DNA from: JAXGPP01 sp964436865
Lineage (GTDB): Bacteria; Planctomycetota; Planctomycetia; Pirellulales; Thermoguttaceae
DNA: 22,578 bases
Reading direction: 5' to 3'
NCBI GenBank assembly: GCA_964436865.1
Contig: CAYTFK010000082.1
Span: 1 to 22,578, forward strand
In this document: one piece after another, positions 21,540 to 22,578 of the stretch
How positions within the stretch are numbered: the stretch's first letter is position 1
Layout: each line of letters opens with the position of its first letter
Notes under the pieces: generated by a model
Seen by the model: the letters and a program-made list of their open reading frames with translations, nothing else
Told to the model about the DNA's origin: nothing
Databases searched by the model: none
Position numbers and translations under genes: made by a program

Positions 21540-21668
21540 GTCGGCGCGTTTGCCGCTCGTGGACGAGATCGGTTACGGCTGGGTTGTGCCCTCTTAGGTG
21601 TGGCACTACCCCGACAACGTGCGAGTGCATGTGACCCGTCCCCCGCGACAAACGCGCCTATTTTTTTG
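21540..21668 (+). ncRNA. Candidate small RNA C with closing stem and T-run
   Basis: GGCGCGTTTG (21543-21552) pairs perfectly with CAAACGCGCC (21649-21658), and the 3' arm is followed by TA and seven T (21661-21667), the form of an RNA whose closing stem is its own terminator. Inside lie GGACG (21561-21565) with CGTCC (21637-21641), and a 10-position helix (21581-21590 with 21602-21611) with one T-T mismatch. An alternative 4-pair CGCG hairpin next to the T-run also exists. The layout of a closing stem, asymmetric bubble and inner helices resembles 6S RNA in outline only; no sequence match is claimed. Confidence 0.42.
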
Positions 21669-21753
21669 CGCGCATCGAATCCGCTGCATACCGAAGCGGC
21701 GACTTCGCCACCGATCGAACGAGACCCGTTGAAGTAAAGAAACCCCGCGCCGT

Positions 21754-22578
21754 TTATTTTACCTCAAGCATGCGCTCCAGCGCCACCAGCGCGTCCGACG
21801 CCGTCTCGTCGTCGACACGAATCACGTTTACCGCGGTGCCGCTCTCCAGGCTCTCCAGCGCCCAGCACAGGTGCGCCAAGTCGATGCGGTACATCGTCGC
21901 GCACATGCAGACTAGTGGCGACAGGAAATGAATCTCCTGTTCCGGATGTTCGTGCTTGAGCCGATTCACCAGGTGCAGTTCGGTGCCAATCGCCCACTGC
22001 GTCCCTGGCGCGGCTTCGCGAACGGCGGCGATGATTCTGCCGGTTGAGCCGATGACGTCGGCTTTTCCAACCACCTCCATCGTGCACTCCGGGTGAACCA
22101 GGATCTTGATCCCCGGGTACTCCGCGCGGAACTGGTCGACGTGCTCCGGGCGGAACATCTGGTGCACACTGCAATGCCCGCGCCACAAAATCACACGGCT
22201 GGATTGAATCGCCACAGTGGAGTTGCCGCCGAGTTCTTCCTGATGCGGATCCCATACGGGCATTTCCTCGATCGGGATATCCAGCCCAAGGGCCGTATTG
22301 CGACCCAGGTGCTGATCGGGAAAGAACAGCACGCGACGCCGGCGCGCAAACGACCACTCCAGCACCGCCCGGGCGTTGGCGGAGGTGCAGACAATGCCGC
22401 CGTGCCGCCCGCAAAATGCCTTCAGACTGGCCGCCGAGTTGACGTAGGTGACAGGCATAATGTCGTCAACGTCGATCACTTCGCCGAGTTGCCGCCAGCA
22501 ATCCTCGACCTGTTCGATCTCGGCCATGTCGGCCATGGAGCACCCGGCACTCAGATCGGGCAGGACAACCGTCACCCG
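21754..22578 (-). CDS. nadA: Quinolinate synthase NadA, N-terminus outside window
   Basis: Condenses iminoaspartate with dihydroxyacetone phosphate to quinolinate, in de novo NAD synthesis, using a labile [4Fe-4S] cluster. The reading frame enters from the right edge; about 274 residues are visible and roughly the first 80 are missing. Numbering from the Val codon at 22575: the substrate loop LPDLSAGCSMADM (5-17), the cluster ligands Cys63 (CTSANA), Cys164 (HPEC) and Cys223 or Cys225 (LVCMC), and the WRGHCSVHQMF stretch (131-141) are all intact. The GTG at 22575 is an internal Val codon, not the start, because the family's first lobe lies upstream. No nadB or nadC is visible, and no convincing terminator follows the stop. 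Confidence 0.95.
   Translation of the reverse strand, partial: RVTVVLPDLSAGCSMADMAEIEQVEDCWRQLGEVIDVDDIMPVTYVNSAASLKAFCGRHGGIVCTSANARAVLEWSFARRRRVLFFPDQHLGRNTALGLDIPIEEMPVWDPHQEELGGNSTVAIQSSRVILWRGHCSVHQMFRPEHVDQFRAEYPGIKILVHPECTMEVVGKADVIGSTGRIIAAVREAAPGTQWAIGTELHLVNRLKHEHPEQEIHFLSPLVCMCATMYRIDLAHLCWALESLESGTAVNVIRVDDETASDALVALERMLEVK

Larger units (their letters stand above)
20356..21753. other. 1.4-kb gene-free region with several structured segments
   Basis: No reading frame here has family features, a convincing ribosome site and protein-like composition; the long ones are Arg/Pro/Ala/Ser-rich and overlap on both strands. Three promoter-like pairs (20573, 21145, 21477) each precede a segment with strong self-complementarity. 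An AT-rich inverted repeat (21120-21128 with 21135-21144, one bulged base) lies just before the second promoter. A 9-pair hairpin (21340-21348 with 21356-21364) lies between the second and third segments. The rest shows nothing I can name. Confidence 0.6.

Noticed and set aside
21180..21668. RNase P RNA or tmRNA
   Set aside because: No GAGGAAAGTCC-type P4 segment, no tRNA-like end with TTCGA and CCA, and no tag reading frame.

Overview
The window is GC-rich, gene-dense bacterial DNA. It most likely comes from a planctomycete, probably of the Pirellulales type. The grounds are a double-length UvrA with four nucleotide-binding domains, a J-like domain without HPD beside a divergent Hsp70, and several short conserved-looking proteins that belong to no textbook family. 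This placement is inference from recalled family distributions, not a computed result.

Layout. (1) Positions 1-4565, minus strand: a tight rex-hydC-hydB-hydA cluster with 4-base overlaps. It encodes the NADH/NAD-sensing repressor Rex and a trimeric NAD(P)-linked [FeFe] hydrogenase; hydA runs off the left edge. (2) 4566-4823: a divergent control region with a sigma70-like promoter flanked by TATCGATA palindromes. (3) 4824-12571, plus strand: the giant tandem uvrA, then a small CBM9-like protein. (4) 12652-13927, minus strand: an exported protein with 19 cysteines and a nucleoside 2-deoxyribosyltransferase-like protein. (5) 14032-16049, plus strand: an M20-type metallopeptidase, a BFD-like [2Fe-2S] protein and a basic 103-residue protein. 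(6) 16474-20355, plus strand: a lidless Hsp70, a degenerate J/MshEN/membrane protein and a Ca2+/H+ antiporter. (7) 20356-21753: about 1.4 kb with no credible gene, holding three promoter-like sequences, each followed by a strongly self-complementary segment. (8) 21754 to the right edge, minus strand: nadA, missing its N-terminus.

How the parts work together. HydC, HydB and HydA should pass electrons between NADH (and perhaps ferredoxin) and protons, under Rex control keyed to the NADH/NAD+ ratio. The lidless Hsp70 and the membrane J-like protein look like a dedicated chaperone pair, with the MshEN-like domain as a possible input module. UvrA is a housekeeping nucleotide excision repair protein in an unusual architecture.

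The best candidates for undescribed biology are the Hsp70/J-MshEN pair, the structured gene-free region at 20573-21668, and the C-terminal extension of the tandem UvrA.
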